Below are positions 9,620-18,259 of a DNA stretch of 64,000 nt, piece by piece. The translations under genes and the position numbers were made by a program. The stretch spans positions 11,428,001-11,492,000 of the forward strand of contig NZ_JAPNKE010000002.1 of assembly GCF_026626665.1 (NCBI RefSeq). The letters run 5' to 3'. Below the pieces are notes generated by a model. It saw nothing but the letters and a program-made list of their open reading frames with translations. It was not told the DNA's origin and ran no database searches. This stretch comes from Nannocystis pusilla (lineage in GTDB: Bacteria; Myxococcota_A; Polyangia; Nannocystales; Nannocystaceae). Within the stretch, counting starts at the first letter, position 1. Each line of letters opens with the position of its first letter.

Positions 9620-10804
9620 TCACTCGCGGATGAACGCGAGCAGATCGCGATTGACGCGATCCATGTGGGTGATGAAGAGCCCGTGCGGTGCCCCTTCGTA
9701 GACCTCGAGGCGCGCGCCGGCGATGCCGGCCGCCGTGCGACGGCCGAGCGCGAGCGGGGTGGACACGTCGCGGTCGCCGTGGAGGATCAGCGTCGGGCGA
9801 TCGATCGCCGGGAGGTCGGGGCGCAGGTCGGAGAACACCACCGCGCGCTGCGTGGCGATCGCCACGTCGACGGGCGTGCTCAGCAGCTCGGACATCAGCC
9901 ATGCACGCATCGCCGCCGACGTCTCGGGGACGAAGAACGGCGCCTCGTTCTCGGCGGCCCAGCGCGGGAAGTCGCGCGCCCAGCCCGCAAACACCGCCTC
10001 GAACACGGCGTCGGGGATCCCCTCGAGGTTGTCGGGAAGCTGGCGCAGCACCGGCGTCAGCGGCCCGAGCAGGGCGATCCGGGCGACGCGCGACGAGCCG
10101 TGACGGGCGACGTAGCGCAGGATCTCCGCGCAGCCGAGCGAGTGACCGACCAACGTCACTCCGCGCAGGTCGAGGTGCGCGAGCACGGCCGCGAGGTCGT
10201 CGGCCAGCGTGTCGAGCTCGTAGCCCGCGGTCGCCGGGCTCGAGCGCCCGTGGCCGCGGCGATCGAAGCTGACGCAGCGCAGGCCGGCCGCGCGCAGGGC
10301 AAGCACCTGGTACTGCCACATCGAGCTCGACAGCCCCCAGCTGTGCACGAACACGACCGCCGGGCCGTCGCCGCCGCTGTCACGATAGAACAGGGTCTCG
10401 CCGTCGGGCAGCGTCACGTTGTGGCCGCGCGGTCGGGGCGGCAGCGCGTCGAGGAAGCCGGTGACGCTGGCGAACCGGCCGTCGGGCGCGACCGTCGCGA
10501 AGTCGGTGCCGCCGGCGATGGCCTGACCACCCGCGGGCGCGAGCGACCACGCGAAGCGTAGGTTGTCGCCGTGGCGGTCGGCGGCGCCGCGCGGCGCGAA
10601 CGCGAAGCCGGGGAACTTCGCCTGGATCGCGCCGATCATCGCGTCGATGCCGGCGTGCCCCTCGCTCGCCGCGAGTGGATCGACGTAGCGCGCGTCGGCG
10701 GTGAAGGTCGCGGCGATCAGCGCGGCGCGGCGAGCGTCGTCGCGCTCGTTCCAGGCGGCGAGGTAGCGGTCGACGAGGTGCTGGGGCTCGGTGGTCGTGG
10801 TCAT
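9620..10804 (-). CDS. SnoaL-like domain fused to an alpha/beta-hydrolase
   Basis: The ATG at 10804 (MTTTTEPQ) is chosen because upstream sequence holds operator palindromes. Residues 1 to about 125 are a SnoaL/NTF2-like polyketide-cyclase-type fold (DRYLAAWNERDDARRAALIA, DARYVDPLAASEGHAGIDAM). Residues about 130-394 are an alpha/beta-hydrolase of the haloperoxidase/epoxide-hydrolase type: VFVHSWGLSS, FDRRGHGRSS, LVGHSLGC with the nucleophile Ser, LHGDRDVSTP with the acid, and GAPHGLF with the His. The gene is divergent from an XRE-family regulator and precedes the hydrolase-methyltransferase gene. A detoxification or tailoring pathway for small hydrophobic molecules is a reasonable inference; the substrate is unknown. 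Confidence 0.85.
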   Translation of the reverse strand: MTTTTEPQHLVDRYLAAWNERDDARRAALIAATFTADARYVDPLAASEGHAGIDAMIGAIQAKFPGFAFAPRGAADRHGDNLRFAWSLAPAGGQAIAGGTDFATVAPDGRFASVTGFLDALPPRPRGHNVTLPDGETLFYRDSGGDGPAVVFVHSWGLSSSMWQYQVLALRAAGLRCVSFDRRGHGRSSPATAGYELDTLADDLAAVLAHLDLRGVTLVGHSLGCAEILRYVARHGSSRVARIALLGPLTPVLRQLPDNLEGIPDAVFEAVFAGWARDFPRWAAENEAPFFVPETSAAMRAWLMSELLSTPVDVAIATQRAVVFSDLRPDLPAIDRPTLILHGDRDVSTPLALGRRTAAGIAGARLEVYEGAPHGLFITHMDRVNRDLLAFIRE

Positions 10805-10839
10805 GCATCGAGGTTGGGCCCGCGCCGCCGTCGGGTCGA

Positions 10840-10877
10840 TTACCTGCGGGGTAACGATCGGATTACCCGCGAGGTAA
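10840..10877. promoter_or_regulatory. Two TTACC-N5-GGTAA palindromes, probable operators
   Basis: Two 15-bp inverted repeats, TTACC-TGCGG-GGTAA at 10840-10854 and TTACC-CGCGA-GGTAA at 10863-10877, are spaced 23 bp start to start. They lie in the 110 bp between the divergent SnoaL-hydrolase and XRE regulator genes. Perfect 5-bp half-sites repeated twice in the shared promoter region are what an autoregulating dimeric helix-turn-helix repressor would bind. Binding by the adjacent regulator is inference. Confidence 0.7.
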
Positions 10878-10914
10878 TGGAGCGCCGGTGCGGGACGGTT
10901 ACACTCGCTGGCGC

Positions 10915-11682
10915 ATGCAGAGTCCAACCCGGCCGATCGGCACCCTCTTGCGGCAGTGGCGCGAGCAACGGCACATGAGCCAGCTGGCGCTCGCCGCCAC
11001 GGCCAACATCTCGACCAAGCACGTCAGCTTCCTCGAGTCCGGCCGCGCCACGCCGAGCCGTGACATGGTGCTCAAGCTCGCCGACGTCCTGTCGATCCCG
11101 CTGCGCGCTCGCAACGCGCTGCTGCTGGCTGCCGGGCACGCGCCGATGTACTCGCAGCACCCGCTCGACGCGCCCGAGCTGGCGAGCGCGCGCCGGGCGA
11201 TCGATCTGCTGCTCGCGGGTCACGAGCCGTACCCGGCGATAGCGATCGATCGCCACTGGAACCTCGTCGCGGCCAACCGAGCGTTCGCGCCGCTCGTCAG
11301 CGACCTGCCGGCGCGCCTGCGCGAGCCGCCGATGAACGTGCTGCGCGCGAGCCTGGCGCCCGACGGGCTGTGGCCGCGGATCGTCAACGCCGCGGAGTGG
11401 CGCGCCCACGTCCTGCAGCGCCTGCAGCAGCAGATCGACGCGAGCGCCGATCCGGTGCTCGTCGCGCTACACGCCGAGCTCGGCGGCGGTCGGGCGGTCG
11501 CCGCTCACGGGACCGACCTGGTGGCGACGCTGCGTCTGCGCGTCGGCGACGTCGTGCTGTCGTTCCTCAGCACGACGACGATCTTCGGCAGTCCCGTCGA
11601 CGTCACGCTGTCGGAGCTGGCGATCGAGTCGTTCTTTCCCGCCGACCCCGCGACCGCGGAGGCGCTGCGTCACGGTGGATAG
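10915..11682 (+). CDS. XRE-family regulator with MmyB-like ligand-binding domain
   Basis: The ATG at 10915 is chosen; a GTG at 10888 would add nine residues. The N-terminal HTH_3 domain is clear: TLLRQWREQRHMSQLALAATANISTKHVSFLESGRATPSRDMVLKLADVL in segments. A C-terminal MmyB-like (MLTR) domain follows, with the family signature AIAIDRHWNLVAANRAF and FGSPVDVTLSELAIESFFPAD. Members bind hydrophobic ligands such as fatty acids and usually repress a divergent oxidoreductase or hydrolase. Here the divergent neighbours are the two hydrolase fusions, and the twin palindromes upstream are the probable binding sites. Length (255) is normal and the frame is intact. Confidence 0.92.
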   Translation: MQSPTRPIGTLLRQWREQRHMSQLALAATANISTKHVSFLESGRATPSRDMVLKLADVLSIPLRARNALLLAAGHAPMYSQHPLDAPELASARRAIDLLLAGHEPYPAIAIDRHWNLVAANRAFAPLVSDLPARLREPPMNVLRASLAPDGLWPRIVNAAEWRAHVLQRLQQQIDASADPVLVALHAELGGGRAVAAHGTDLVATLRLRVGDVVLSFLSTTTIFGSPVDVTLSELAIESFFPADPATAEALRHGG

Positions 11683-11730
11683 GGCATGAAAGACAGGCCC
11701 ATGACCTCTCACTCGCCCATGGGCCCGCGT

Positions 11731-13014
11731 TCACGGCAGCGCGCGCTCGACCTCGACGCCGAGCTTCCAGATCTTCCGGATCGCGCGCGTCGCCAGGATG
11801 TCCGTGGTCGGGTCGCCGTCGACCAGCACCAGGTCGGCGCGTAGCCCGGGCGCGATGCGGCCGCGATCGCCGAAGCCGAAGGCGTCGGCCGGCGCCGAGG
11901 TCGCGGCGACCAGCGCCTGGGTCGGGGTCAGGCCCGCGTCGACGAGCAGCTCGAGGTCGCGGTGGATGCTGACGCCGTGGGTCGCAAGGTCGGTCCCGGC
12001 GAGGATCGGCACCCCGGCGTCGTGCAGCGCGAGCACGTTGTCCTGGGCGATCTGCAGGTTCTCGAGCGTCAGCACGCTCGGCGGCGCGGGAAACAGCAGG
12101 TACTCTTTCTCGAGCTCGGTGAGGTAGGGGCCGAGGTCGGGGTCCGCGATGATCGCGGCGCCGCCGTCGGTGGTGATGAACGACTCCTCGGCGCCGAGCG
12201 TGCCCACGACGAAGATCCCCTTCGCCACCGCCAGCTTGACGAATTGCGCGGTGGCGAGCTCGTCGACGAATACATGGACGAGGCCGTCGACGCCGTTGCC
12301 GACCGCCGAGAACGCCGGCGCCTGCTTGGTGATGTGCGCCATGCTCAACATGCCGCGCTTTCTCGCCTCCTTCGTCAACGCCGCGATGGTGGCGTCGCTG
12401 AGCACGGGGATCGGAGGGCCGGTCAGGGTGCCGTCCTCGAGCATGATCTTGAGGTGATTGGCGCCCTCCTTGATCCGATCCTTGACGAACTTCTTGGCCC
12501 CCTGCGGGCTGTCGACCGTCGGCGATTCGATGACGTCCGGGGTCCAGTTGTAGGGATACCCCTCGGTGACGGTCGCCGGGTGAATCGCGCTGAACACGTC
12601 GGCGCGGTCCGGCGCCCCGGTGCTCTCCTGCTCGGCCGTCATCGCCTGGATGAAGCCGAGGTCGGACCACATGTCGAATTCGGTCGTCACGCCGAATTGC
12701 GCCGCGCGCTCGAGGTCGCCGCGCTGCCACGCGTGGGCGTGGCTGTCGAGCATGCCCGGCATCAGCGTCGCGCCTGCGCCGTCGATCGTCGGCGTGCCCT
12801 GCGGGATCTTCACATTCGGCCCGACCGCCGCGATCTCGTCGTCGACGACGAGCACGGTGGCCTTGACGAGCACCTTGTCGCCGTCGAACACTCGCACGTT
12901 GGTGACGGCGAACGATTGCGAGCAGGTCGGATGCGCGGCCTCGGCGGAGCGGCTGGTCGTACCGAGGGTAAAGGCGAGGGCGAGCGATGTCATCAAGGTG
13001 TAATGTCTCGTCAT
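11731..13014 (-). CDS. Secreted amidohydrolase family protein
   Basis: The start at 13014 gives a Sec signal (HYTLMTSLALAFTLGTTSRSAEA, AxA cleavage). The mature protein is a TIM-barrel amidohydrolase: GATLMPGMLDSHAHAW carries the first metal pair HxH, LKIMLEDG supplies the bridging Lys, then MAHI, VHVF and ILAGTDLATH with the late Asp. The C-terminal composite beta-sandwich (FGFGDRGRIAPGLRADLVLVDGD) is typical of the imidazolonepropionase/prolidase-like branch. Metal-dependent hydrolysis of an amide or ester outside the cytoplasm is expected; the substrate cannot be read. It is separated by about 475 bp from a divergent cyclase and is convergent with the XRE gene. The frame is intact, with normal length (about 427). 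Confidence 0.9.
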   Translation of the reverse strand: MTRHYTLMTSLALAFTLGTTSRSAEAAHPTCSQSFAVTNVRVFDGDKVLVKATVLVVDDEIAAVGPNVKIPQGTPTIDGAGATLMPGMLDSHAHAWQRGDLERAAQFGVTTEFDMWSDLGFIQAMTAEQESTGAPDRADVFSAIHPATVTEGYPYNWTPDVIESPTVDSPQGAKKFVKDRIKEGANHLKIMLEDGTLTGPPIPVLSDATIAALTKEARKRGMLSMAHITKQAPAFSAVGNGVDGLVHVFVDELATAQFVKLAVAKGIFVVGTLGAEESFITTDGGAAIIADPDLGPYLTELEKEYLLFPAPPSVLTLENLQIAQDNVLALHDAGVPILAGTDLATHGVSIHRDLELLVDAGLTPTQALVAATSAPADAFGFGDRGRIAPGLRADLVLVDGDPTTDILATRAIRKIWKLGVEVERALP

Positions 13015-13182
13015 GGGATTCGCTTCCGGATCGCGGCCGCGCGAGCTCCACGCGACCATTCAGGTCGATGGAGCGGTCGTCGACCGCCTCGTCGGTGGTA
13101 GCGTTCGCAGGTGGCGATCGGGAACGGGAGCCCCGCGCGTGCTATCTCACTGGTGAACACGAGCCGCTCGAGGCCGCCGCGG

Positions 13183-13200
13183 TGCCCTGAAGGTCATGTT
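13183..13200 (+). repeat. Interspersed palindromic motif, copy A
   Basis: TGCCCTGAAGGTCATGTT, a member of the family with consensus TGYCY-N4-GGNCATGTC (an imperfect inverted repeat of the type YATGTC-N6-GACATG). The partner copy, in opposite orientation, lies 70 bp downstream. Confidence 0.5.
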
Positions 13201-13270
13201 CGATGCATGGCGCTCGCCGGCGCGCAGCGACGCGCGGGCGACGGGCGGACGAGCGCTGCCGGTCTCGATG

Positions 13271-13288
13271 GACATGTCCGATGGGACA
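13271..13288 (-). repeat. Interspersed palindromic motif, copy B
   Basis: On the minus strand TGTCCCATCGGACATGTC. It overlaps a perfect 10-bp palindrome GGACATGTCC at 13270-13279. It lies in the divergent amidohydrolase/cyclase promoter region. Confidence 0.55.
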
Positions 13289-13488
13289 TACCTCTGGCGA
13301 AGTTTTGCCTGACTCACCCGATATCCGGCTCGTCGACGCGGAGGTCGGAGGACGAGCCGCGGGGCATTCGCGGGCCGCGACGACGGCGCGAGCTGCCCCT
13401 GCGCCGATCGCGGCGAGTCGACGATGCGCGGGCCCGCCCTCGCTTGTCTGCGACTGCTTTGTGCTGCCAAGATGGTCCGCCGGAGCCG

Positions 13489-14736
13489 ATGACCGCCAGC
13501 TCACACGCGCGCGAGAGCCTGCTGATCGAGCTGTCGCGCAGCATCACCGAGGACACGCTCGCCGGCGTGCCCGAGCTCGCGGTCGTGCAAGGCGTGTGCG
13601 ACCGGCTGGTCGCCGGCGGGGTGCCGCTGTCACGAATGATCGTCGGCGTCGACACGCTGCACCCGCTCGTCGGCGGTCGGCTGTACACCTGGCGGCGCGA
13701 CGTCGGCATCGAGTGCGTCGAGATCACCCGGGAGGCGTCGCTGCCGAACGCACCGCTGTGGGTGGCGAGCCCGTTCCACCACCTGCTCGCCGGAAATGAG
13801 TCGCTGTACCGCTTCCGCTGCCCGCCGGCGGACGGCCGCTACCCGTTCGCGGTGCTCGCGGAGCTCGCGGCGACCGGGATCACCGACTACATCGCGTGCG
13901 TCCATCGGCTCGGCGACGCCGTGAAGATGGGCGAGCTCGACTGCGTGTATTCGTCGTGGGGCAGCGACGCGCCCGCCGGCTTCACCGAGGCCGACGTCGC
14001 CCTCGTCGCCGCGCTCGGCCCGTTCCTCGCCGCGGCGATGCTGTCCTGCACGGTCCGCCAGATCACCCGGACCGTGGTCGAGACCTACCTCGGCGGCGAC
14101 GCCGGCGGACGCGTGCTGCGCGGGGCGATCGCTCGCGGCGTCGCGGAACGCATCCGTGCAGTCGTGTGGTTCAGCGATCTCAAGGGCTTCACGAGCATGG
14201 TCGACTCGACCGACGCCGAACTCGTCCTCCCGCTGCTCAACGACTACGCGGATCCGCAGGTGGAGGCGATCCACGCCCACGGCGGCACTGTCCTGAAGTT
14301 CATCGGCGACGGCCTGCTCGGCATGTTCCCTGTCGGCGACAGCACCGCCGAGGCCGCCAGCCGTGCGCTCGCGGCCGCCGACGCGGTGTTCACCACGCTC
14401 GCCGAGGTCAGCGCCCGTCGCGTCGCCGCGGGCCTGCCCGCGACCGGGGCCTACCTCGCGCTGCACCTCGGCGACGTGTTCTACGGCAACATCGGCGGCG
14501 CCGCTCGTCTCGACTTTACCGTCATCGGCCCGGCCGTCAACGAGGCCGCGCGGATAGGGGCGATGTGCCGCCCGCTTGCGCAGGACGTCCTGGTCTCGCA
14601 GGCGTTCGCCGACGCTCTGCCCGCGGCCCGCACGCGCCTGGTCGCGCTCGGTAGCCACCGCCTGCGCGGCGTGGCCCAAGCTCAGGCCCTCTACGCCGTC
14701 GTCCCCGCCGTATCCGTTCCGCGAACCGCGTCGTGA
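13489..14736 (+). CDS. Class III adenylate/guanylate cyclase
   Basis: The ATG at 13489 follows GGAG. Residues 1-200 form a sensor-like region with GAF-type character (YIACVHRLGDAVKMGELDC, FTEADVALVAALGPFLAAAM). The C-terminal half is a class III cyclase catalytic domain: AVVWFSDLKGFTSMVD supplies the first metal Asp, LKFIGDGLLGMFPV the second, and LDFTVIGPAVNEAARI the Asp/Asn/Arg trio for base selection and transition-state binding. All key residues are present, so it should make cAMP (or cGMP) from a soluble protein; no membrane segment is seen. Many myxobacteria carry this one-GAF, one-cyclase arrangement. The frame is intact over 415 residues. Confidence 0.9.
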   Translation: MTASSHARESLLIELSRSITEDTLAGVPELAVVQGVCDRLVAGGVPLSRMIVGVDTLHPLVGGRLYTWRRDVGIECVEITREASLPNAPLWVASPFHHLLAGNESLYRFRCPPADGRYPFAVLAELAATGITDYIACVHRLGDAVKMGELDCVYSSWGSDAPAGFTEADVALVAALGPFLAAAMLSCTVRQITRTVVETYLGGDAGGRVLRGAIARGVAERIRAVVWFSDLKGFTSMVDSTDAELVLPLLNDYADPQVEAIHAHGGTVLKFIGDGLLGMFPVGDSTAEAASRALAAADAVFTTLAEVSARRVAAGLPATGAYLALHLGDVFYGNIGGAARLDFTVIGPAVNEAARIGAMCRPLAQDVLVSQAFADALPAARTRLVALGSHRLRGVAQAQALYAVVPAVSVPRTAS

Positions 14737-14840
14737 CAGAGACGCCTACCGAGGCGTCACCTGGGCCTCGCGGTCTTGGCCGTCGGCCCGTGCCTCGCCT
14801 GGGCGGCGGGCCCGACCCCGCGTCTCCCTTCACGCGGGCC

Positions 14841-15443
14841 TCACCAGAACTTCCACCACGGCTTGCGCGCCGGCGGCTGTTCGGGCAGCGCCGCGGCATT
14901 TTCGACGAGCGCGAGCAGCATCGTCCCACCGCACGGGCAGAACGCGCTGAAGGCCACCGGCACCGATCCGGCGGGCGCGTCGGGGAAGCGGGTATGGGCC
15001 ATGATCGTCGGCGGATCGAGCGCCTGGTCGGCGCCGCAGCGGTTGCACGGCTGGATCGACCAGCTGCTGCGCTCGCCGACGTACGCCTCCGTCACCCGTA
15101 CCGGATGCGGGATCCCCGGGCTCGTCACGAACAGCAGCGTGTCGCCCTTGTGCGCCGTCGTGAGCTGCTGCGGCTCGTTGAGGAGGATCCCCTCGTACAC
15201 GGGTCGCTCGACCCATCGGACCGCGTCGGCCAGCAGCGGCGGGCTGGTGCCCTCCGGCGCGATCGGGATCCGCAGTGTCTGCCGCACGCCTCGCACGGTC
15301 ACCCAGCAACCCTCGGGCGCGCGTCCGCAGCGGCGCGGCTCGCCGTCATGCAAGAGAACCTGGAGGTCGTCCGGGTGGTCAGGGTGGAAACGGCCGCGGA
15401 GGGCGGGATCGTCGTGCCAGGGCGCGCTCGTCATCGGTCGCAT
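14841..15443 (-). CDS. Hypothetical protein with paired-Cys motifs, about 200 residues
   Basis: The ATG at 15443 (or 15434, three codons later) opens a cytoplasmic protein. The central part reads VYEGILLNEPQQLTTAHKGD and LLFVTSP, reminiscent of proteins in which a small beta-barrel precedes GDTV-like strands (DUF2314-type), but the match is weak. A later CNRCG and CPCGG pair could bind zinc. The tail WWKFW is aromatic. It is divergent from the duplicated-domain gene at 15759 and convergent with the cyclase. The frame is intact. The family is not recognised. Confidence 0.65.
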   Translation of the reverse strand: MRPMTSAPWHDDPALRGRFHPDHPDDLQVLLHDGEPRRCGRAPEGCWVTVRGVRQTLRIPIAPEGTSPPLLADAVRWVERPVYEGILLNEPQQLTTAHKGDTLLFVTSPGIPHPVRVTEAYVGERSSWSIQPCNRCGADQALDPPTIMAHTRFPDAPAGSVPVAFSAFCPCGGTMLLALVENAAALPEQPPARKPWWKFW

Positions 15444-15589
15444 GATACTGCGCCGCGGGCCACAGGTGGCGCCTCGAATTTCCTCAGCACGACCCCCGGG
15501 CCGGCAGCACCGCCAAGCCGGGTCCTTCGAGACGGGGCAGCGCGGAGAGGCCGGCGGCAGGGCCGCGAAAATCGTGCGACTGCGGACAC

Positions 15590-15607
15590 GGCATGTCCTT
15601 CGGGGCA
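15590..15607 (-). repeat. Interspersed palindromic motif, copy C
   Basis: Minus strand TGCCCCGAAGGACATGCC. It is located in the 315-bp divergent region between the paired-Cys protein (minus) and the duplicated 213-residue protein (plus). Confidence 0.45.
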
Positions 15608-15758
15608 GGTCACGAACGCCCGTCGATGCTGGCGCTTTCATGCCGAGGGAATTGTTCGGGTCCGGCCGCGGCGGGCGGTTCGGGCGCCCTGGCGCTGCGA
15701 TTCTCGCTTGCCGGGCACGCGGAGCGATCCACGTTCGACCCGATCGGAGGAGACGGCC

Positions 15759-16400
15759 ATGAGTTTGATCTTTGTCGGGAACTTCGCAGGTATCTGGCAC
15801 GAGCACCCTGTGACGTTCTCGATCCAACAAGTCTTCGACACCGCGTTCAACGGCGTCGGTGTCTTCACAGGCGGCCCGCACCAAGGGATTCAGTTCGGTT
15901 TCACCGGGGTGGCGACGGAGTCCGGCGGCCTCACGATCAACCGCGACGTCGGTATCGGCATCCAGACCTCGACAAGCGCGATGTTCGAGCTGGTCGGCGC
16001 CGAATGTGTGTGGCGCGGGCTGACCACGGGGCCGGGGATCGGGCCGGACGGCCTACCGTTCGAAATCCGCTTGCCGGCGTTGATCAGAACGGGATCGTTC
16101 CCGGGCGTATGGCATGACCACGACGTATCTCTCGAGTTCGCGCAGGTGTTCCCGGGCGGACAATTCAACGGCGTCGGCCTATTCACTGGCGGGCCGCACA
16201 GCGGCATCGACTTCGGCTTCTCGGGCGTCTTGAGCGGGACGGGCGGGCTTCGCATCGACCGTGACGTCGGCATCGGCATCCAGACCGCCTTCGCACCGAC
16301 GCCTCAGGTCGGCGGCGGCTCGTGCGTATGGATCGGGAATACGACCGGCGTGGGCATCCCCGAGCCGGGGCTGCCGTTCAAGTTGACGGTATCGCTGTGA
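15759..16400 (+). CDS. Internally duplicated beta-rich protein, 213 residues
   Basis: A strong ribosome site (GGAGGAG) precedes the ATG at 15759. The protein is two tandem copies of a roughly 100-residue unit. Each unit has Gly-x-Phe-x-Gly-[IV]-Trp-His-[ED]-His, then QVF, FNGVG-[VL]-FTGGPH-x-GI-x-FGF, and [IT]-x-RDVGIGIQT, and ends in CVW and GLPF. About half of the positions match between the copies. Trp-His-x-His, GGPH and RDVGIGIQ are invariant between the halves and are likely structural or metal-related. There is no signal peptide or membrane helix. I do not recognise the family. A two-fold pseudo-symmetric beta barrel is the simplest model. The product ends 235 bp before a convergent hydroxylase. 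Confidence 0.8.
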   Translation: MSLIFVGNFAGIWHEHPVTFSIQQVFDTAFNGVGVFTGGPHQGIQFGFTGVATESGGLTINRDVGIGIQTSTSAMFELVGAECVWRGLTTGPGIGPDGLPFEIRLPALIRTGSFPGVWHDHDVSLEFAQVFPGGQFNGVGLFTGGPHSGIDFGFSGVLSGTGGLRIDRDVGIGIQTAFAPTPQVGGGSCVWIGNTTGVGIPEPGLPFKLTVSL

Positions 16401-16634
16401 CTGCGACGCGCGTCACGGGGCTGGCCTCATGCTCGCCCGGTGCGACAGCACGCGTGAGGTGTTCAGCACGGAGGCGCGCACAGCGTCGTGTCGGGGGTCA
16501 AGCGCGCGGCGTGGGGCGTCGACGTCGTCGCCGGGCCGGACGACGTCGACGGCCGGCCGCGAGCCGGATCCGACCGACATGGCGTTCCTCGTGTCGACGA
16601 CCCATGAACGAGGTCGCCGAGGACTGAGCTTCGG

Positions 16635-17429
16635 TTACTTCGTTGCGATCCGGCGCGCCGCGGCCGGGCTCAGGAACGGCAGCACGAGCAGCCCGAGGAA
16701 GCTCCGCGGTGTCGGTTCGGACAGCCCCACGGGGCCCGCGGGCGCGGCGTCGTGGGTGCCGAACAGCCGATCGATCCACGGGAACAGGGTGGAGAAGTTG
16801 CGCGGCGTGCCGGCGCGCTGGTGGTGCCGATGGTGGAACGCCGGGGTGGCGAGCAGCTCGCTCGACCACTGCATCGCGCGGCTGCGCGGCAGCTCGAGAT
16901 CGGCGTGCACGAACACGGTGTTGAGCCGCAGCGCGAGCAGCACCAGCGCGTGCGAGCCGAGCGGGAGGCCGAGCAGCACCAGCGGCGCGTTCTGGGCGAG
17001 GGTGACCAGCACGATCTCGAGCGGGTGCTGGCGGAACGACGCGAGCCAGTCCATGCGCTCGGAGCTGTGGTGCACGGCGTGCAGCCGCCACATCCACGGG
17101 ATCGCGTGGGCGAGGCGGTGGTACGCGTAGCCGACGAGCTCGAAGAGCATGAGCCCGGCGCCGACCTCGAGCGCGGTGCGAGCGGTGCGGCTGCCGACGC
17201 CGGCGAACAGCGGACTCGCGAGCGAGAGGCCGTCCAGACCCGCGAGCGCGCCGCCGACCAGCGTGGCGACGCCGAGATGGACGAGCAGACCGCCGAAGGT
17301 GGCGAAGCCGAGGTCGACGAGGTAGCCAGGGCGGGGGTCGCGGTGACGGCCGAACAGGTGCTCGAGCGGCGCGAAGGCGAGACCCGCCAGCGCCGTGAAC
17401 ACGAGCACCCGTACGATCGCGTCGCCCAT
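16635..17429 (-). CDS. Sterol desaturase / fatty-acid hydroxylase family membrane protein
   Basis: The di-iron His signature is complete: HRLAH, HAVHHS, then FVHADL and FHHRHH, embedded among several hydrophobic segments (for example VLVFTALAGLAFAPLEH and YLVDLGFATFGGLLVHLGVATL). This is the FA_hydroxylase superfamily, O2-dependent C-H hydroxylation or desaturation of lipid substrates in the membrane. FNTLFPW-like FSTLFPWIDRLFGTHD is also conserved in the family. The gene starts four bases after the PASTA gene stop, so the two are almost certainly one operon. Length (264) is normal. The substrate is not readable. Confidence 0.92.
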   Translation of the reverse strand: MGDAIVRVLVFTALAGLAFAPLEHLFGRHRDPRPGYLVDLGFATFGGLLVHLGVATLVGGALAGLDGLSLASPLFAGVGSRTARTALEVGAGLMLFELVGYAYHRLAHAIPWMWRLHAVHHSSERMDWLASFRQHPLEIVLVTLAQNAPLVLLGLPLGSHALVLLALRLNTVFVHADLELPRSRAMQWSSELLATPAFHHRHHQRAGTPRNFSTLFPWIDRLFGTHDAAPAGPVGLSEPTPRSFLGLLVLPFLSPAAARRIATK

Positions 17430-17433
17430 CGAC

Positions 17434-17961
17434 TCAGTACCCCGACGCGTAGCGGAGCCGCATGCGCGCCTTCACCTTCACCGTCGAGCCGGGCTCGACC
17501 TCGGCGCCGGCGTCGACCTTCTGCTTGCGCACCTCGTACTCGTTCCAGTACGCGCGCTCGATCTTCTCGCCGTACTCGTCGCGCACCGCGAGCTTGAGGC
17601 CGACCGCGGCGAGCTGCTTCCTGGCCTTGTGCAGGCTCAGGCCCTCGATGGACGGCACGAGCACGAGCGCGGGGGCGGGCGGGGCGACGGGCAACGCCGC
17701 GGCGTCGGCCTCGGCGACGGTCGCCATGGCGAGGCGTGTGTCGGTCGGAGTTGGGGCCGGGATCGAGGACTCGGCCGGTGGCTGAGGCGAGATGGACTCG
17801 ATCGCCTCGTCCGCCTCGGCCTCGAAGTAAACGGCCGACTCGGCCTCTGCTCGGGCGGGCAGACCCTCGAAGTAGATCAACCCTGCCAGCGCCGCTCCGC
17901 TCAGGCCCAGAGCCAGAGCGCGGCGGCGGCCCCCATGGATGTGCTCGTTCGTGCGGCCCAT
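17434..17961 (-). CDS. Single-pass PASTA-domain protein
   Basis: The ATG at 17961 gives a basic N-terminus and one hydrophobic segment (ALALGLSGAALAGLIYF), then a Glu/Pro/Ala-rich spacer. The C-terminal PASTA domain has VLVPSIEGLSLHKARKQLAAVGLKL and ends YNEYEVRKQKVDAG-like, VEPGSTVKVKARM. PASTA domains bind peptidoglycan or beta-lactam-like ligands; a stand-alone copy is probably a cell-wall-facing anchor. It is followed directly by the lipid hydroxylase gene with a four-base gap, so co-transcription is very likely. An upstream in-frame extension exists but is poor in coding character. Confidence 0.75.
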   Translation of the reverse strand: MGRTNEHIHGGRRRALALGLSGAALAGLIYFEGLPARAEAESAVYFEAEADEAIESISPQPPAESSIPAPTPTDTRLAMATVAEADAAALPVAPPAPALVLVPSIEGLSLHKARKQLAAVGLKLAVRDEYGEKIERAYWNEYEVRKQKVDAGAEVEPGSTVKVKARMRLRYASGY

Positions 17962-18259
17962 GTGACTCTGGGCTGCCAACGCGTCATCGGGTCGGCCGAT
18001 TTCCGGGTCGACGAGGAATTCGAGCGCGGCCCCGGGGGCCCTCGGCCTCTCAGGGCGCCTCCTGGATTTCTCCTCACGCGGCCGCCACCTGGACGAGGTG
18101 ACCCCTTCGAAGCGCCGGAGCGCCGCGCTACCCTTCGCGGGTGGCGCGACGACGTCGACCTGGGGCCGCGGGCCGAGGATTCGCAGCAGGGCCGCGAAAG
18201 AGGTCACGGCGCGCGCGCTCGTATACTCGCAGGCACCGAAGGAAGAGAGAGAATCACGC

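Larger units (their letters stand above)
13015..13488. other. Divergent intergenic region carrying two palindromic repeat copies
   Basis: About 474 bp between the amidohydrolase and cyclase genes. No credible gene was found. It contains two copies of the 18-bp interspersed motif described separately (13183-13200 and 13271-13288, opposite orientations, about 70 bp apart). Both promoters must lie here. Confidence 0.5.
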
